Assembly: GCF_018531495.1 (NCBI RefSeq)
Contig: NZ_JAHDTI010000013.1
Span: 62,001-126,000 of the forward strand
From: Nonomuraea sediminis
GTDB taxonomy: Bacteria; Actinomycetota; Actinomycetes; Streptosporangiales; Streptosporangiaceae
Reading direction: 5' to 3'
Length of the DNA stretch: 64,000 bases
Shown: piece after piece, positions 1-8,194 of the stretch
Layout: every line of letters starts with the position of its first letter
Position numbering within the stretch: the first letter of the stretch is position 1
Position numbers and translations under genes: made by a program
The notes under the pieces: generated by a model
The model's input: the letters and a program-made list of their open reading frames with translations, nothing else
What the model was told of the DNA's origin: nothing
Database searches by the model: none

Positions 1-496
1 GGCCACTGTCGCCGTCGAGCAGGCCGGGGGAGGTGAAGGCCTGGTCGCTCTGCTTGTCGTACCAGAGCGTGGTGGTGGAGTTGCCCCAGTTCGCGCCCAG
101 GAACTCGCCCGTCCTCAGCCGCACCCCGATGAGGTCGTCGGTGGCGGCGTCGAGCGCCCAGTCCATGTTCAGCTCGGGGCGCGGCTCGAGGCCGCCGACC
201 CTGGTGGAGCGGACGAAGTCGTGCAGGCGGCGTTCAGCCTCCTTGCTGACGGCCTCGTTGAGCTTGGGGGCGGCATCGAACTCGGGGTAGGAGACGTGCA
301 CCTGCCTGCCACCCGAGTCGCCTTCGGTCAGGGTCCTGGTGGCCAGTCCGCCGACCTTCGAGGGGTCGACGAAGTCGATCATCGTGGGGTCTGCGGGGAC
401 GGTGACGTCCCGCTCGGGGGAAGCGGTGGCCACGCCGCAGGCGGCGAGGGAAAAAGCCAACGTCGCGATTCCTCCGAAGAATCGCCGTTTGCGCAT
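1..496 (-). CDS. Secreted lipoprotein, C-terminus outside window
   Basis: Partial minus-strand gene reading off the left edge. It starts at an ATG (494-496) giving MRKRRFFGGIATLAFSLAAC, a basic n-region, hydrophobic core and an LAAC lipobox, so a lipoprotein anchored outside the membrane is expected. The mature part continues with VDPSKVGGL, VSYPEFDAAPKLNEAV and LWYDKQSDQAF. This pattern resembles the RsiV/DUF3298-like N-terminal domain seen on some actinobacterial lipoproteins and polysaccharide deacetylases. That family call is from memory and uncertain. It is divergent from nuoA, with 95 bases between the two starts. The catalytic or C-terminal part, if any, is not in the window. Confidence 0.75.
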   Translation of the reverse strand, partial: MRKRRFFGGIATLAFSLAACGVATASPERDVTVPADPTMIDFVDPSKVGGLATRTLTEGDSGGRQVHVSYPEFDAAPKLNEAVSKEAERRLHDFVRSTRVGGLEPRPELNMDWALDAATDDLIGVRLRTGEFLGANWGNSTTTLWYDKQSDQAFTSPGLLDGDSG

Positions 497-520
497 GAAT
501 GTCAGAGTATGTGAGCGATC

Positions 521-549
521 TTGCACTTTGCCCCGATTTGGGGTTATGG
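521..549 (+). promoter_or_regulatory. Candidate sigma-70-type promoter for the nuo operon
   Basis: A TTGCAC box (521-526) and a TTATGG box (544-549) are separated by exactly 17 bases, ending 42 bases before the nuoA ATG. This is the best housekeeping-type promoter match in the divergent gap. Prediction only; the start site is not shown by the sequence. Confidence 0.4.
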
Positions 550-591
550 GGGAGGATCTTTGACCGGGGTCTCCTGGGTTACCATCGCCAC

Positions 592-963
592 ATGGACGGC
601 TACTTCGGGTCCTACCTGCTCGTCGCCGCGCTCCTCGCGCTCGGCGTCGCGATCGTGGCCGGAGCCCTGCTCGCCAACCGCCTCCTGCGGCCGACCAGGC
701 CCACCGCCGACAAGCTGACCACCTACGAGTGCGGCGTCGACCCCGTCGGTGAGGGGTGGGCCCAGTCGCAGGTCCGTTACTACGTCTTCACGTACCTGTA
801 CGTGGTGTTCGCGGTCGACGCCGTCTTTCTCTTCCCGTGGGCCACGGTCTTCGCCGCGCCGGGGTTCGGGATGACCACGCTGGTGGAGATGTTCGTCTTC
901 CTGGGCTTCATCGCGCTGGGCATCCTGTACGCCTGGCGCAAACGGGTCCTGACGTGGACGTGA
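592..963 (+). CDS. nuoA: NADH-quinone oxidoreductase subunit A
   Basis: 123-residue membrane subunit of complex I with three hydrophobic segments (about residues 5-27, 62-84 and 90-112). The family signature TTYECGVDPVGEGW follows the first helix and FFVF-like segments follow it. The ATG at 592 gives normal NuoA length; longer in-frame readings from 499 would add a non-conserved tail. It is the first gene of the cluster and lies just upstream of an M48 peptidase gene. NuoA helps form the junction between the membrane arm and the quinone site. Confidence 0.93.
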   Translation: MDGYFGSYLLVAALLALGVAIVAGALLANRLLRPTRPTADKLTTYECGVDPVGEGWAQSQVRYYVFTYLYVVFAVDAVFLFPWATVFAAPGFGMTTLVEMFVFLGFIALGILYAWRKRVLTWT

Positions 964-983
964 CCCAGCTAGCCTGACGGGCC

Positions 984-2210
984 ATGTCCGTCTTATGTCC
1001 GGAGTGCTCGGCCCCCCTCGACGCGGACGAGCGCTTCGTCGCCTGGTGCGCGTCCTGCGACTGGAATCTCCTGCCGCCGCCCGCCCCACCGCGACGGCTG
1101 ATCCTGCCCCGCCTGCAGGAACGGCTCGTCCGCAACCTGCACGAAGGCGGCATCGACCGCTTCAGCCTGGCTCGCATGGCCTCCTACGCGCTTGCCCTCC
1201 TCGTCCACCTGCTGACGCTGGCCATCCTGATCACCGGGGTCTGGCTGGTGGTCGCTTTCACGTTCGTCAGCGTTCCGGTCGGGGTGGTACTGATCGGGCT
1301 CGCCTGGCTGATGCGCCCCCGCTTCGGCCGGCTGCCCGACGACGCCGAGGTACTGACCCGGCAGGACGCGCCGCGGCTCTACCAGCTCGTGGACGAGATC
1401 GGGGCACGCGCCGGTGCGCCCAGGACCGACGTCGTGGTGCTCAGCGGCGACATCAACGCCAGCTACGGGACGTACGGCTTGCGCCGCCGCCGGGTGCTGA
1501 CGCTCGGTTACCCCCTGTGGCTGGTGCTCACGCCGCAGGAGCGGATCGCGCTGCTCGGCCACGAGCTGGCGCACTCCAGCAACGGCGACAGCAGGCACGG
1601 GGTCGTGGTGGGCACCGCGTTCGGGGCGCTGGCCGAGCTCCGCTCCGCCGCCAGGTCCGACAGGGAGGCGGTGCCTGAGCACGGGCTGTTCGTGCTGGTG
1701 GGCCACTGGGCCTCGCAGGTCGTCCTCTGGCTGCTCCGGCTGACCGTCGGCGGCTTCGACACCGTGCTCGAGCTGGTGAACCTGCGGTCGTCGCAGCGTG
1801 CCGAGTACCGGGCGGACGCGATGTCGGTCGAGATCGCCGGGACCGTGGCCGCCGCCTCCGCGCTGGACGCCCATGACACCCGGTGCGGCCTCGCCGCGTC
1901 GTTCCTGGAGACACGGACCATGGCCATCCCCCGCAATGAGGGTCTGTGGGAGGCGTTGCAGGCCTATATGTCGGGCATTCCGGAATCGGAGTTCGAGCGG
2001 CGGCGGCGCGGAGCACGGCTCGTCGCGTTGCGGGTGGACCGTACGCATCCGCCCTCCTACCTGCGCCACGAGCACGTCCTTGGCCTGCCGTACAGGGAAC
2101 CGGCGGTGACAGCGGCAGGGATGGGGGAGATCGACCGGGAACTCGCGGTGCGGGCCGGGCGGGTGGAGCGGGAGTTGCGGGACAGCATCCGCGCCACGCT
2201 CTATCAATGA
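984..2210 (+). CDS. Membrane M48 family metallopeptidase with zinc ribbon
   Basis: 408 residues. An N-terminal zinc ribbon (Cys 5, 8, 22, 25) precedes two hydrophobic helices (about 67-92 and 96-110) and an M48-type catalytic domain with HELAH at 193-197, followed by the glutamate-bearing helix region (RAEYRADA). This is an HtpX/Ste24-like zinc protease with its active site probably cytosolic. It sits between nuoA and nuoB on the same strand (20 bases after nuoA, 45 before nuoB), an unusual place for a protease. A role in quality control or assembly of the respiratory complex is inference from position only. It is distinct from the HtpX gene at 32.1 kb. Confidence 0.85.
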   Translation: MSVLCPECSAPLDADERFVAWCASCDWNLLPPPAPPRRLILPRLQERLVRNLHEGGIDRFSLARMASYALALLVHLLTLAILITGVWLVVAFTFVSVPVGVVLIGLAWLMRPRFGRLPDDAEVLTRQDAPRLYQLVDEIGARAGAPRTDVVVLSGDINASYGTYGLRRRRVLTLGYPLWLVLTPQERIALLGHELAHSSNGDSRHGVVVGTAFGALAELRSAARSDREAVPEHGLFVLVGHWASQVVLWLLRLTVGGFDTVLELVNLRSSQRAEYRADAMSVEIAGTVAAASALDAHDTRCGLAASFLETRTMAIPRNEGLWEALQAYMSGIPESEFERRRRGARLVALRVDRTHPPSYLRHEHVLGLPYREPAVTAAGMGEIDRELAVRAGRVERELRDSIRATLYQ

Positions 2211-2255
2211 CCCGCGCCTCTACACCTGGGGGCGATCACGCGTGAGAATGGAGCT

Positions 2256-2786
2256 ATGGCAGCGACGGATCTCCCGATGCCCACAGTGGGGCCGATCTCC
2301 CGGTTGGCGCCCAAACCCATGCGGTTCGTGCTCAACTGGGGGCGGCGATATTCGCTGTGGGTGTTCAACTTCGGGCTGGCGTGCTGCGCGATCGAGTTCA
2401 TCGCTACGTCGATGAGCAGGCACGACTTCATCCGCTTCGGCGTGATCCCGTTCGCCAACGGCCCGCGGCAGGCCGACCTGATGATCGTCTCCGGCACCGT
2501 GACCGACAAGATGGCTCCCGCCGTCAAGCGGCTCTACGAGCAGATGCCCGATCCGAAGTACGTGATCTCGTTCGGCGCCTGCTCCAACTCCGGCGGGCCC
2601 TACTGGGACTCCTACTGCGTGACCAACGGCGTCGACCAGATCGTCCCCGTCGATATCTACGTCCCCGGCTGCCCGCCGCGGCCCGAGGCGCTGCTTTACG
2701 GGATCATGAAGCTGCAGGAGAAGATCGCGGGGGAGAAGCTCAGCGATCGGTACGTCTGGTCACGCTCGCACGGGGAGGACGCGTGA
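2256..2786 (+). CDS. nuoB: NADH-quinone oxidoreductase subunit B
   Basis: 176 residues. NuoB carries the terminal Fe-S cluster N2 that passes electrons to quinone. All four cluster ligands are present: Cys43 and Cys44 in the LACCAIEF motif, Cys109 in FGACSNSGG and Cys139 in VPGCPPRPEA. The ATG at 2256 gives a normal N-terminus. The gene ends in GCGTGA, where the nuoC GTG overlaps the stop, so translation of the two is coupled. The electron-transfer module is therefore intact at this subunit, which matters because the partner NuoD is missing from the cluster. Confidence 0.95.
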   Translation: MAATDLPMPTVGPISRLAPKPMRFVLNWGRRYSLWVFNFGLACCAIEFIATSMSRHDFIRFGVIPFANGPRQADLMIVSGTVTDKMAPAVKRLYEQMPDPKYVISFGACSNSGGPYWDSYCVTNGVDQIVPVDIYVPGCPPRPEALLYGIMKLQEKIAGEKLSDRYVWSRSHGEDA

Positions 2787-3304
2787 GCATCGGTCTCGGC
2801 GAAACCTCCACCTTCCTGGGGGAGACCACCGTCTACGTGCAGCCGGGCGAGTGGATCGAGGCGCTGACCCGGGCCCGCGACTCCGGCTACGCCTTCTTCG
2901 ACTGGCTGACCGCCGTCGACGACATGCCCGACGGCTTCTTCGTCGTGGTCCACCTGTACGACCCGACGGCCTGCGCCCGCATCCTGATCCGCACCCACAT
3001 CCCGGCCGACGACCCTCGCCTGCCGTCGGCCGTGGGCGTCTTCCGCGGGGCGAACTGGCACGAGCGCGAGACGTTCGAGATGTTCGGCATCACCTTCGAC
3101 GGCCATCCCTACCTGGTGCCGCTGCTGCTGCCCGACGGGTTCGAGGGTCACCCGCTGCGCAAGGACTTCGTGCTGGCCGCGCGCGTGGCCAAGCCCTGGC
3201 CGGGCGCCAAGGAGCCGGGCGAGTCGCACGCCGCGCCGAGCCGCCGCAAGACGCTCCCGCCCGGGGTGCCGGCCGACTGGGGCACCCAGACCGAGGACGA
3301 CTGA
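2783..3304 (+). CDS. nuoC: NADH-quinone oxidoreductase subunit C
   Basis: 173 residues from a GTG that overlaps the nuoB stop. The 30-kDa subunit signature is visible as ANWHERETFEMFGI and, later, FEGHPLRKDF. The C-terminal 35 residues are polar and variable. In most complexes NuoC is followed by, or fused to, NuoD, the 49-kDa quinone-site subunit. Here the protein ends at normal NuoC length and the next gene, 19 bases on, is nuoH. There is no NuoD fusion and no gap in which NuoD could lie. Confidence 0.92.
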   Translation: MSIGLGETSTFLGETTVYVQPGEWIEALTRARDSGYAFFDWLTAVDDMPDGFFVVVHLYDPTACARILIRTHIPADDPRLPSAVGVFRGANWHERETFEMFGITFDGHPYLVPLLLPDGFEGHPLRKDFVLAARVAKPWPGAKEPGESHAAPSRRKTLPPGVPADWGTQTEDD

Positions 3305-3323
3305 TCCGCCTGGAGGTGGCCGG

Positions 3324-4268
3324 ATGCTGGACGTGGTGCTGCGGTTCGTCGTCATCCTGGCGGTGTTCCTCCTGCTGCCCCTGATCGTCGGGCAGACCGA
3401 GCACAAGGTCATGGCGCACATGCAGTCGCGCCTCGGCCCGATGTACGCAGGCCGCTTCCACGGCTGGGCCCAGCTGATCGCCGACGGCGTGAAGTTCGCC
3501 CAGAAGGAGGACGTCATCCCGGCCGCCGCCGACCGCCGCATCTTCATGATCGCGCCCGGCGTGGCCCTCGTCCCGTACCTCGTCGTGATGATCGCCATCC
3601 CCCTCGACCGCGGCGGCGCCGTCGGCGTCGACCTGGACCTGGGCCTGTTCTTCGTGCTGGCCGTCATGGGCGTCGGCGTGCTCGGCGCGATCATCGCCGG
3701 GTGGGCCTCGGCCAACAAGTACTCCGTCCTGGGCGGCATGCGCGCCGCCGCCCAGCTCATGTCGTACGAGCTGCCGCTCGTGCTGGCCGCCTCCTCCGTC
3801 GCGATGGCCGCGGGCACGCTGTCGATCCCCGGGATCCTGGAGGAGTGGCAGTGGTGGTGGCTGCCGTGGCAGGCCGTCGGCGCCGTCGTGTTCTTCGTGG
3901 CCGGGCTCGCCGAGCTGCGCCGACCGCCGTTCGACATGCCCGTCGCCGAGTCAGAGATCATCATGGGTCCGATGACCGAGTACACCGGCATGCGCTTCGC
4001 CCTGTTCATGCTCGCCGAGTACGTGGGCATCGTCGTGCTGTCCTTCCTGACCACGGTCCTGTTCCTCGGGGGCTGGCACGGGCCCTTCCTGCCAGGCTGG
4101 ATCTGGACGCTGATCAAGGCGTTCGCGCTCGCCTTCGTCGTCATCTGGCTGCGGGTCAGCTATCCCCGGCTGCGCGAGGACCAGTTGCAGCGCCTGGCCT
4201 GGGTCGCCCTCGTTCCCCTGGCTCTGCTCCAGCTCGCGCTCACGGGTGTGGTGAAGGTCCTGCTGTGA
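3324..4268 (+). CDS. nuoH: NADH-quinone oxidoreductase subunit H
   Basis: 314-residue membrane subunit with about eight helices. It carries the conserved E-rich loop seen here as LRRPPFDMPVAESEI and TEYTGMRFALFMLAEY, which lines the quinone entry channel in characterised complexes. An ATG is preceded by a GGAGG Shine-Dalgarno at 3312-3316. The stop overlaps the GTG of the next gene (GTGA at 4265-4268). The family usually has an AETNR start to the loop; AELRR here is a modest deviation. Confidence 0.94.
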   Translation: MLDVVLRFVVILAVFLLLPLIVGQTEHKVMAHMQSRLGPMYAGRFHGWAQLIADGVKFAQKEDVIPAAADRRIFMIAPGVALVPYLVVMIAIPLDRGGAVGVDLDLGLFFVLAVMGVGVLGAIIAGWASANKYSVLGGMRAAAQLMSYELPLVLAASSVAMAAGTLSIPGILEEWQWWWLPWQAVGAVVFFVAGLAELRRPPFDMPVAESEIIMGPMTEYTGMRFALFMLAEYVGIVVLSFLTTVLFLGGWHGPFLPGWIWTLIKAFALAFVVIWLRVSYPRLREDQLQRLAWVALVPLALLQLALTGVVKVLL

Positions 4269-5239
4269 CCTTCCCGACAGCCCGGCTGGTCCCGCGCGGC
4301 GGCGCCACGATCGGCTCCGACGCCCCTGCCACCGCCCTGACCTGGGACGGCCGCACCCTCACCGCCACCGACCTCGCGACCGAGGAGTCCGTACGGCTGG
4401 CGCCCGCACGCCTGTACCACTACGGCTACGAACGCAAGCTCTACGAGGCCAACGGCAAGGAGCGCGTCGAACCCGTCTGGGGGCTGGCCGCGCTCGACGA
4501 GGACGGACTCGTCCTGGCGGACATCCCGGGTAACTGGTACGACGCCGACCTCGACCTCTTCGCCCGGCAGGCCGGGCTGCCGATCATCGACGGCCGCAGG
4601 CAGCCGACGGCCGTCGTCCGCGCGGTGCTCGCGGGCCGCGCACCGGGCTGGCGGCGCATTCGCGGGGAGCCTCCACGGCGGCCCGCCCGCTGGCACAAGC
4701 CGGTGGGGATCGGTGCCGGGGTGGTGGGCGGCGGGATCATGGTCTACCTCGTGGCCAATGGCATGGGTTCGGCTTGGCGGGGTCTGTCGATGTTCGGGCG
4801 GTTCATCGCGGACATCGCGGAGGTCAAGTGGCTGCTGCTGGCCTCCAGCCCGCTGGCTCTGGTGCTACGCCCGTTGACCGGGCGGTTCCACCGCCGTCGC
4901 GTCAAGAGCGGGGTCGTGCTCGGCTCGCCGGGCGGGACACAGCTCGTCGTCAAGAACCGCAGCCTGTGGGGGATCCGGGGGAAGGAGGCCGTGCTCCCGG
5001 TCGTCATCGGGCGGAGCCATGGGCTGGGCGCCCGGTTACTGCTGTACAGCTATGGCGATTTATCGGGACTTTTCGTGTTGGACGCCTCTGGGTGTCCTTT
5101 ATTGCATTTGCCGGGGGTGTGGTCGCCTGAGTACGCGCACCGGTTCGCGGAGCGGTACGGGCTCGAGCTGGCCGTGCATCGGCTCTCCAAGCAGGAGTAT
5201 CTCGGGCTTGTCAGAGGGACGTCGCAGGCAATGCCGTGA
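4265..5239 (+). CDS. Membrane protein of unknown function in the nuo operon
   Basis: 324 residues from a GTG overlapping the nuoH stop, so it is translationally coupled to nuoH. I do not recognise a family. The N-terminal 130 residues are soluble and polar. Two hydrophobic segments follow (about residues 145-168 and 180-200), then a basic-rich, mainly soluble region ending in YLGLVRGTSQAMP. The coupling and orientation argue that it is co-made with the membrane arm. It might be an accessory or assembly factor, but that is inference. The opposite-strand kinase gene follows after 270 bases. Confidence 0.75.
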   Translation: MTFPTARLVPRGGATIGSDAPATALTWDGRTLTATDLATEESVRLAPARLYHYGYERKLYEANGKERVEPVWGLAALDEDGLVLADIPGNWYDADLDLFARQAGLPIIDGRRQPTAVVRAVLAGRAPGWRRIRGEPPRRPARWHKPVGIGAGVVGGGIMVYLVANGMGSAWRGLSMFGRFIADIAEVKWLLLASSPLALVLRPLTGRFHRRRVKSGVVLGSPGGTQLVVKNRSLWGIRGKEAVLPVVIGRSHGLGARLLLYSYGDLSGLFVLDASGCPLLHLPGVWSPEYAHRFAERYGLELAVHRLSKQEYLGLVRGTSQAMP

Positions 5240-5270
5240 CCCTGTGGGCGTGTGGGTTTCCTGTGGTTTT

Positions 5271-5376
5271 CGGACGCTCCGTTCCGCAGGGGCTTTGCTG
5301 TACGCCCGCAGCGGGGTTTGGACGCTCCATTGTGGCGGGTTTCTTACCCGAGGCAGTGGGTTTGGGCGCTCCGTTA
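5271..5376. repeat. Three spaced copies of a GGRCGCTCCRTT motif
   Basis: Between the nuoH-coupled membrane gene and the convergent kinase gene lie three copies of a 12-base motif: GGACGCTCCGTT at 5272-5283, GGACGCTCCATT at 5320-5331 and GGGCGCTCCGTT at 5364-5375. Spacings are 48 and 44 bases. Each is preceded by a TTT-rich tract. The stretch has no open frame I would support. Confidence 0.55.
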
Positions 5377-5509
5377 CGGTGGGGCGCCACCTTCGCCCGA
5401 GTGGCGTTGAGACGACAGAGCCCGGCCAAGGTCGGCGGGGAGCGGGTGGGGTGGTTTGCCGTACACGAGGGTTCGTTACGGCGAGATGCTGTCGCTGCGG
5501 CGAGAGGCG

Positions 5510-6724
5510 TCAGTGGACGATGGCGAGCATGACGTCGGAGGCCGTGGGGCGGTTTTCCGCGCGTTTGTTGAGGCAGGCGCCGACGATGGCGCGCATGCCG
5601 GGCGGCATGGGGGATAAGTCGGGGTGGAAGGTGAGCACCCTGTGGAAGACGGCGGGGACCGTGTCCTCGCCGAACGCGGGGCGGCCCGTGGCGGCGAACA
5701 TCATCGTGACCGCCCAGCTGAAGACGTCGGAAGCCGGCCCGATCGGCTCGCCCGACAGCTGCTCCGGCGACATGTACGGCGGCGTGCCGACCATCTTGCC
5801 GCTGGTCATCGTGACCTGGTCGAGCGCGCGGGCGATGCCGAAGTCGATGACGCGCGGCCCGTCGGGGCCGATCAGGACGTTGCTCGGCTTGAAGTCGCGG
5901 TGGACCACGCCCGCCTTGTGGATGGCAGCCAGCGCACCGGCTGTGGACAACGCCAGGCGGGTCAGGCCGTCCTCGTCGCGCGGCCCGTGCTTGCGCACCA
6001 GCTGCTCGAGCGACGGACCAGCCACGTATTCGCTGACGATGTAGGCCAGGTGGCCAGAGGTGTTGACGTCGAGCAGCCTGGCCGTGGAGAACGTCGCCAC
6101 CCTGCGGGCCGCGTCGACCTCCCTGGCGAACCTGGCGCGCGCGACGTCGTCGACCAGGTCGTTGAGCACCTTGACCGCGACCCGCACGCCGTCAGGGGCG
6201 ACCGCCAGATACACCGAGCCCTGCCCGCCGCGCCCGAGTGACTCGAGCACCCGGTAGTGGCCGATCCATTCGGGCTCTCCCGCGCGGCGCATCGCGGTCG
6301 GCGTGGTCGTCCGCTGGTGGACGTTCGGCGGCGGTGGCGGCGGCGGGGCGTACGTCGGGTGCTGCCGCAGGACCGCCGACCTGGGCCTGGCCATGGCGGG
6401 CACCAGGAAGAGCGAGTGGATGAGGCCGCCGACCCAGCTGGCCACGAGAGCGATCGAGACCAGGGTGGACAGCGGCTCGGGGATGTCCTCGAAGGTGTCG
6501 TAGTACAGCACGGGGATGAGGAACGCGACCATGCACAGCGCGTAGACCGTGGCGGCGGCCGCCTGCCAGATGCTGGACAGCCGGTAGGCCGCGAACCCGA
6601 TGGAGAACGGCGTCGCGAACCCGCACGTCATGAGCGGCAGGAGCGCCCACCCGACGGCGGCGGCCCACCTCCCGCTGCTGGGGCGGTTCGGCTGGCTGTG
6701 CAACATGGCACGAAGACTATCCAT
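5510..6724 (-). CDS. Ser/Thr protein kinase with N-terminal membrane domain
   Basis: About 404 residues. The first 130 residues hold three or four hydrophobic helices; a proline-rich linker follows, then a Hanks-type kinase domain of about 260 residues. Visible catalytic elements are the glycine loop GRGGQGSVYLA, the VAVKVL lysine, VHRDFKPSN, the IDFG metal motif and the GTPPYMSPEQ activation segment. The usual PknB layout is kinase first and membrane helix later; here the order is reversed and no extracellular sensor domain follows. The gene lies antisense between the two halves of the nuo cluster. The start is uncertain: ATGs at 6754, 6724 and 6706 are all possible and none has a clear Shine-Dalgarno. 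Confidence 0.9.
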   Translation of the reverse strand: MDSLRAMLHSQPNRPSSGRWAAAVGWALLPLMTCGFATPFSIGFAAYRLSSIWQAAAATVYALCMVAFLIPVLYYDTFEDIPEPLSTLVSIALVASWVGGLIHSLFLVPAMARPRSAVLRQHPTYAPPPPPPPNVHQRTTTPTAMRRAGEPEWIGHYRVLESLGRGGQGSVYLAVAPDGVRVAVKVLNDLVDDVARARFAREVDAARRVATFSTARLLDVNTSGHLAYIVSEYVAGPSLEQLVRKHGPRDEDGLTRLALSTAGALAAIHKAGVVHRDFKPSNVLIGPDGPRVIDFGIARALDQVTMTSGKMVGTPPYMSPEQLSGEPIGPASDVFSWAVTMMFAATGRPAFGEDTVPAVFHRVLTFHPDLSPMPPGMRAIVGACLNKRAENRPTASDVMLAIVH

Positions 6725-6757
6725 CGCGTACGGGACATTTTGCTTGTGGAGCAATGT

Positions 6758-6798
6758 TGTGGATAACCCTGTGCGGACCTGTGGATGGCTGTGGAAAA
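6758..6798. promoter_or_regulatory. Cluster of DnaA-box-like 9-mers
   Basis: Three 9-mers in one orientation lie in the gap before nuoI: TGTGGATAA (6758-6766, the exact complement of the classical DnaA box TTATCCACA), TGTGGATGG (6780-6788) and TGTGGAAAA (6790-6798). Nearby coding sequence holds TGTGGACAA at 5942-5950 and TTGTCCACA at 7470-7478, both the preferred actinobacterial box. No replication genes are near, so this is not proposed as oriC. Confidence 0.4.
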
Positions 6799-6860
6799 CA
6801 TGGGGACAACTGGGCCCGGATCATTCACCTCGGCGGCCAAGTGCGCCATGATGATGAATC

Positions 6861-7628
6861 ATGGCAGGGATACCGGGAGTCGGACTCGCAAAGGGGCTTT
6901 CCATCACCCTTCGCCACATGCTGCGCAGATCCGTCACGCAGCAGTATCCCGAGGTCAGGCCCGCCCTCCCGCCCCGCAGCCGCGGCGTCATTGCCCTGGT
7001 CGAGGAGAACTGCACCTCCTGCATGCTGTGCGCCCGGGAATGCCCCGACTGGTGCATCTACATCGACTCGCACAAGGAGACGATCCCCGCCCCCGAGGGC
7101 GGCCGGGCCCGCCAACGCAACGTTCTCGATAGGTTCGCGATCGATTTCTCGTTGTGCATGTACTGCGGCATCTGCATAGAGGTGTGCCCGTTCGACGCGC
7201 TGTTCTGGTCTCCAGAGTTCGAGTACGCCGAGGGCGACATCCGCAACCTCCTGCACGAGAAGGACCAGCTCGCGGCCTGGGTGCCGACCGTGCCGCCGCC
7301 GCCCGCGCACGATCCGGGCGCCGAGCCGCCCAAGGAGCGCGCGGCTGCGGCCGCCCCCGCACGGCCGCCCAGGGATGTGCGGGGAATCCGGCCCCCTGGC
7401 GGGCTTCCGTCAGGCGCGGGCGAGACTCCGGCCCCGGCTTCATCCACAGGCGAGGCCGGGAGCGCGGAGTTGTCCACAGGTTCGGGCGCGCCGCCGCAAG
7501 AAGGCGAGGCGCAGGAGCAAGCTTCTGGCGCGAGCACGCGCAGGCGCAGGATGACCGATCCCCGGTCCATCCGGCCGCCTGGGCGGCTCGGTCCTGACGA
7601 GCCGAGGGAGTCCGAGGAGGAGTCGTGA
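6861..7628 (+). CDS. nuoI: NADH-quinone oxidoreductase subunit I
   Basis: 255-residue ferredoxin-like subunit with two 4Fe-4S sites: Cys 51, 54, 57, 61 (CTSCMLCARECP) and Cys 99, 102, 105, 109 (CMYCGICIEVCP). These bind clusters N6a/N6b, which pass electrons to NuoB. The core ends near residue 140; about 115 residues of Pro/Ala/Gly/Glu-rich, low-complexity tail follow, longer than in the usual family (about 160-200 residues). It restarts the nuo operon after the antisense kinase, so it probably has its own promoter in the gap at 6725-6860. Its stop overlaps the nuoJ GTG. Confidence 0.94.
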   Translation: MAGIPGVGLAKGLSITLRHMLRRSVTQQYPEVRPALPPRSRGVIALVEENCTSCMLCARECPDWCIYIDSHKETIPAPEGGRARQRNVLDRFAIDFSLCMYCGICIEVCPFDALFWSPEFEYAEGDIRNLLHEKDQLAAWVPTVPPPPAHDPGAEPPKERAAAAAPARPPRDVRGIRPPGGLPSGAGETPAPASSTGEAGSAELSTGSGAPPQEGEAQEQASGASTRRRRMTDPRSIRPPGRLGPDEPRESEEES

Positions 7629-8194
7629 CCGAGGCGGTGCCCTCCTACCTGTCACCCACCGGGCAAGAGGTCGTGTTCTTGCTGCTGGGTGCGGTGGCGG
7701 TCGGATCGGCGCTGCTCGTCGTCACGACCAGGCAGCTGGTGCACGCCGCGCTGTGGCTGGTGGTCTCGTTCGGCGCGCTCGCGGGCGGCTATCTGGTGCT
7801 GACCGCCGAGTTCGTCGCCTGGGTGCAGGTCCTCATCTACGTCGGCGCCGTCGTCGTGCTGCTGCTGTTCGGCATCATGCTCACCCGCGCGCCGATCGGC
7901 CGCTCGCCCGACCTCGACAGCGGCAACCGGGTCGTCGCCGTGATCGTCGCGGTGGCCACGGCTGCGGTCCTGGTCACCGTCGTCATCGACGCCTTCCGCG
8001 CCGCCTACACCCCGCTGAGACCCGGGCCCGGCTCGGCCAAGCAGCTGGGCGCCAGCGTGTTCAGCACCTGGGTGCTGCCCTTCGAGGCGCTGTCCGTCCT
8101 GCTGCTCGCCGCGCTGATCGGCGCCATTGTCCTGTCCAGGACTGACATCCCTGGGGGCAAGCCACCCGAGCCAGAAGAGACCGGGGGTAAGTAG
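7625..8194 (+). CDS. nuoJ: NADH-quinone oxidoreductase subunit J
   Basis: 189-residue membrane subunit with five predicted helices. The segment WVQVLIYVGAVVVLLLFGIML matches the conserved third helix region of NuoJ. The GTG start overlaps the nuoI stop and the TAG stop overlaps the nuoK GTG by one base, so the block is translated as a coupled unit. It helps form the proton path between the quinone site and the antiporter-like subunits. Confidence 0.94.
   Translation: MTEAVPSYLSPTGQEVVFLLLGAVAVGSALLVVTTRQLVHAALWLVVSFGALAGGYLVLTAEFVAWVQVLIYVGAVVVLLLFGIMLTRAPIGRSPDLDSGNRVVAVIVAVATAAVLVTVVIDAFRAAYTPLRPGPGSAKQLGASVFSTWVLPFEALSVLLLAALIGAIVLSRTDIPGGKPPEPEETGGK

Noticed and set aside
2696..4144. Long minus-strand open frames over nuoC and nuoH
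   Set aside because: Composition of a shadow frame in GC-rich DNA; the plus strand holds clear Nuo proteins.
6758..6798. Replication origin
   Set aside because: DnaA-like boxes are present, but dnaA, dnaN, gyrB, parAB or rpmH are not near and the cluster is small.
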